In this document: positions 63,401 to 64,000 of the stretch, piece after piece
How the letters are laid out: each line of letters starts with the position of its first letter
How positions within the stretch are numbered: the stretch's first letter is position 1
Assembly: GCF_017114825.1 (NCBI RefSeq)
Contig: NZ_JADEVO010000024.1
Location: 1-64,000, forward strand
Direction: 5' to 3'
DNA length: 64,000 bases
DNA from: Pseudomonas gregormendelii
GTDB lineage: Bacteria > Pseudomonadota > Gammaproteobacteria > Pseudomonadales > Pseudomonadaceae
The notes under the pieces: generated by a model
Told to the model about the DNA's origin: nothing
The model's database searches: none
Seen by the model: only the letters and a program-made list of their open reading frames with translations
Translations under genes and position numbers: made by a program

Positions 63401-64000
63401 ATGAGCACAGCAATCAGTCCGACTGCTTATAACTATAAGGTAGTCCGCCAGTTCGCCATCATGACGGTGGTCTGGGGGATCCTTGGCATGGGGCTTGGTG
63501 TCTTCATCGCCTCGCAACTGGTATGGCCGGAATTAAACTTCGGTCTGCCATGGACGAGCTTTGGACGCCTTCGCCCGTTGCACACCAACCTGGTGATTTT
63601 CGCCTTCGGTGGTTGTGCACTGTTTGCCACTTCTTATTACGTCGTGCAGCGAACCTGCCAAACGCGACTGATTTCCGACAGCCTCGCCGCCTTCACCTTC
63701 TGGGGTTGGCAAGCGGTGATCGTCGGCGCCATCGTTACCTTGCCGCTGGGTTACACCACCACCAAGGAATACGCTGAGCTGGAATGGCCTTTGGCTATTC
63801 TGCTGGCCATCGTCTGGGTCACCTACGGTCTGGTGTTCTTCGGCACCATCACCAAGCGCAAGACCAAGCACATCTATGTGGGCAACTGGTTCTACGGTGC
63901 CTTCATCGTCGTGACGGCGATGCTGCACATCGTCAACCACGCTTCCCTGCCGGTCAGCTTCTTCAAGTCCTACTCGGCCTACGCCGGTGCAACGGATGCG
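63401..64000 (+). CDS. ccoN: cbb3-type oxidase subunit I (second copy, partial)
   Basis: The first 200 residues are visible, cut by the window end. From VVRQFAIMTVVWGILGMGLG onward it is nearly the same as the copy at 59724, with GRLRPLHTNLVIFAFGGCAL and LGYTTTKEYAELEWPLAI. Start at 63401 (MSTAISPTAYNYKVV). It will be the first gene of a second ccoNOQP operon; tandem cco operons are normal in Pseudomonas. Confidence 0.95.
   Translation, partial: MSTAISPTAYNYKVVRQFAIMTVVWGILGMGLGVFIASQLVWPELNFGLPWTSFGRLRPLHTNLVIFAFGGCALFATSYYVVQRTCQTRLISDSLAAFTFWGWQAVIVGAIVTLPLGYTTTKEYAELEWPLAILLAIVWVTYGLVFFGTITKRKTKHIYVGNWFYGAFIVVTAMLHIVNHASLPVSFFKSYSAYAGATDA

Overview
The window is chromosomal DNA from a gammaproteobacterium, almost certainly a fluorescent Pseudomonas (P. 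fluorescens group). Evidence: GC-rich core genes with Pseudomonas-like proteins (PdxB, RlmM, AcnA, Aer, tandem cbb3 oxidase operons) and many copies of the short palindromic intergenic repeats typical of that group (the GTAGGAGCTGCCGAAGGCTGCGA type and the GTGGGAGCGGGCTTGCCCGCGA type).

Layout. 1-9.1 kb is core: a cut-off ABC exporter (-), a PA1571-like small protein, pdxB (-), a MATE exporter, tusA (-), rlmM (-) and acnA. 57.2-64 kb is core again: aer, an alpha/beta hydrolase (-), ccoNOQP and the start of a second ccoN. As I recall, acnA and aer are neighbours in P. aeruginosa PAO1, so the roughly 48 kb between them reads as an accessory region. It has three blocks.

Block 1 (9.2-11.2 kb) is a remnant of P2-like tail/tailocin baseplate genes (a fragment, V, W, J on -), with a plus-strand membrane acyltransferase set into it. 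A CPBP-family membrane protease follows.

Block 2 (12.2-39.2 kb) is a surface polysaccharide locus. It holds a low-MW tyrosine phosphatase and Wzc-type tyrosine autokinase, an RfaH-like antiterminator, and a leader with a perfect ops element. Next comes an AT-rich operon: a WcaJ-type initiating transferase, wecB, wecC, a VioA/WecE-like aminotransferase, a VioB-like acetyltransferase, a WecF-like transferase, Wzx, GT4, Wzy, GT4, an acyltransferase and a WecG-like transferase. This gene set parallels enterobacterial common antigen (UDP-ManNAcA plus a 4-acetamido-4,6-dideoxyhexose) but starts on a hexose-1-phosphate transferase. A gfcA/yjbE-like gene, a strong terminator, and a gfcE-B-C-D (yjbEFGH/group 4 capsule-like) export operon ending in a VanZ-like gene follow. 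An SDR epimerase and an SGNH acyltransferase lie on the minus strand beyond.

Block 3 (39.2-56.7 kb) starts with decayed DNA holding a small gene and its degenerate copy, then two lipoprotein genes. It ends with a contact-dependent inhibition locus on the minus strand: cdiB, a 9.5-kb cdiA, cdiI, and then a downstream array of orphan toxin remnants and immunity genes (Imm8-like, colicin D immunity-like, Imm40-like). One immunity gene carries an in-frame TGA and one toxin remnant carries two in-frame stops.

The most distinctive features are the RfaH/ops-controlled ECA-like capsule locus with a gfc export module, the decaying toxin-immunity array, and the acyltransferase cargo within a broken tail module. 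All family assignments are from reading translations; no database search was run.
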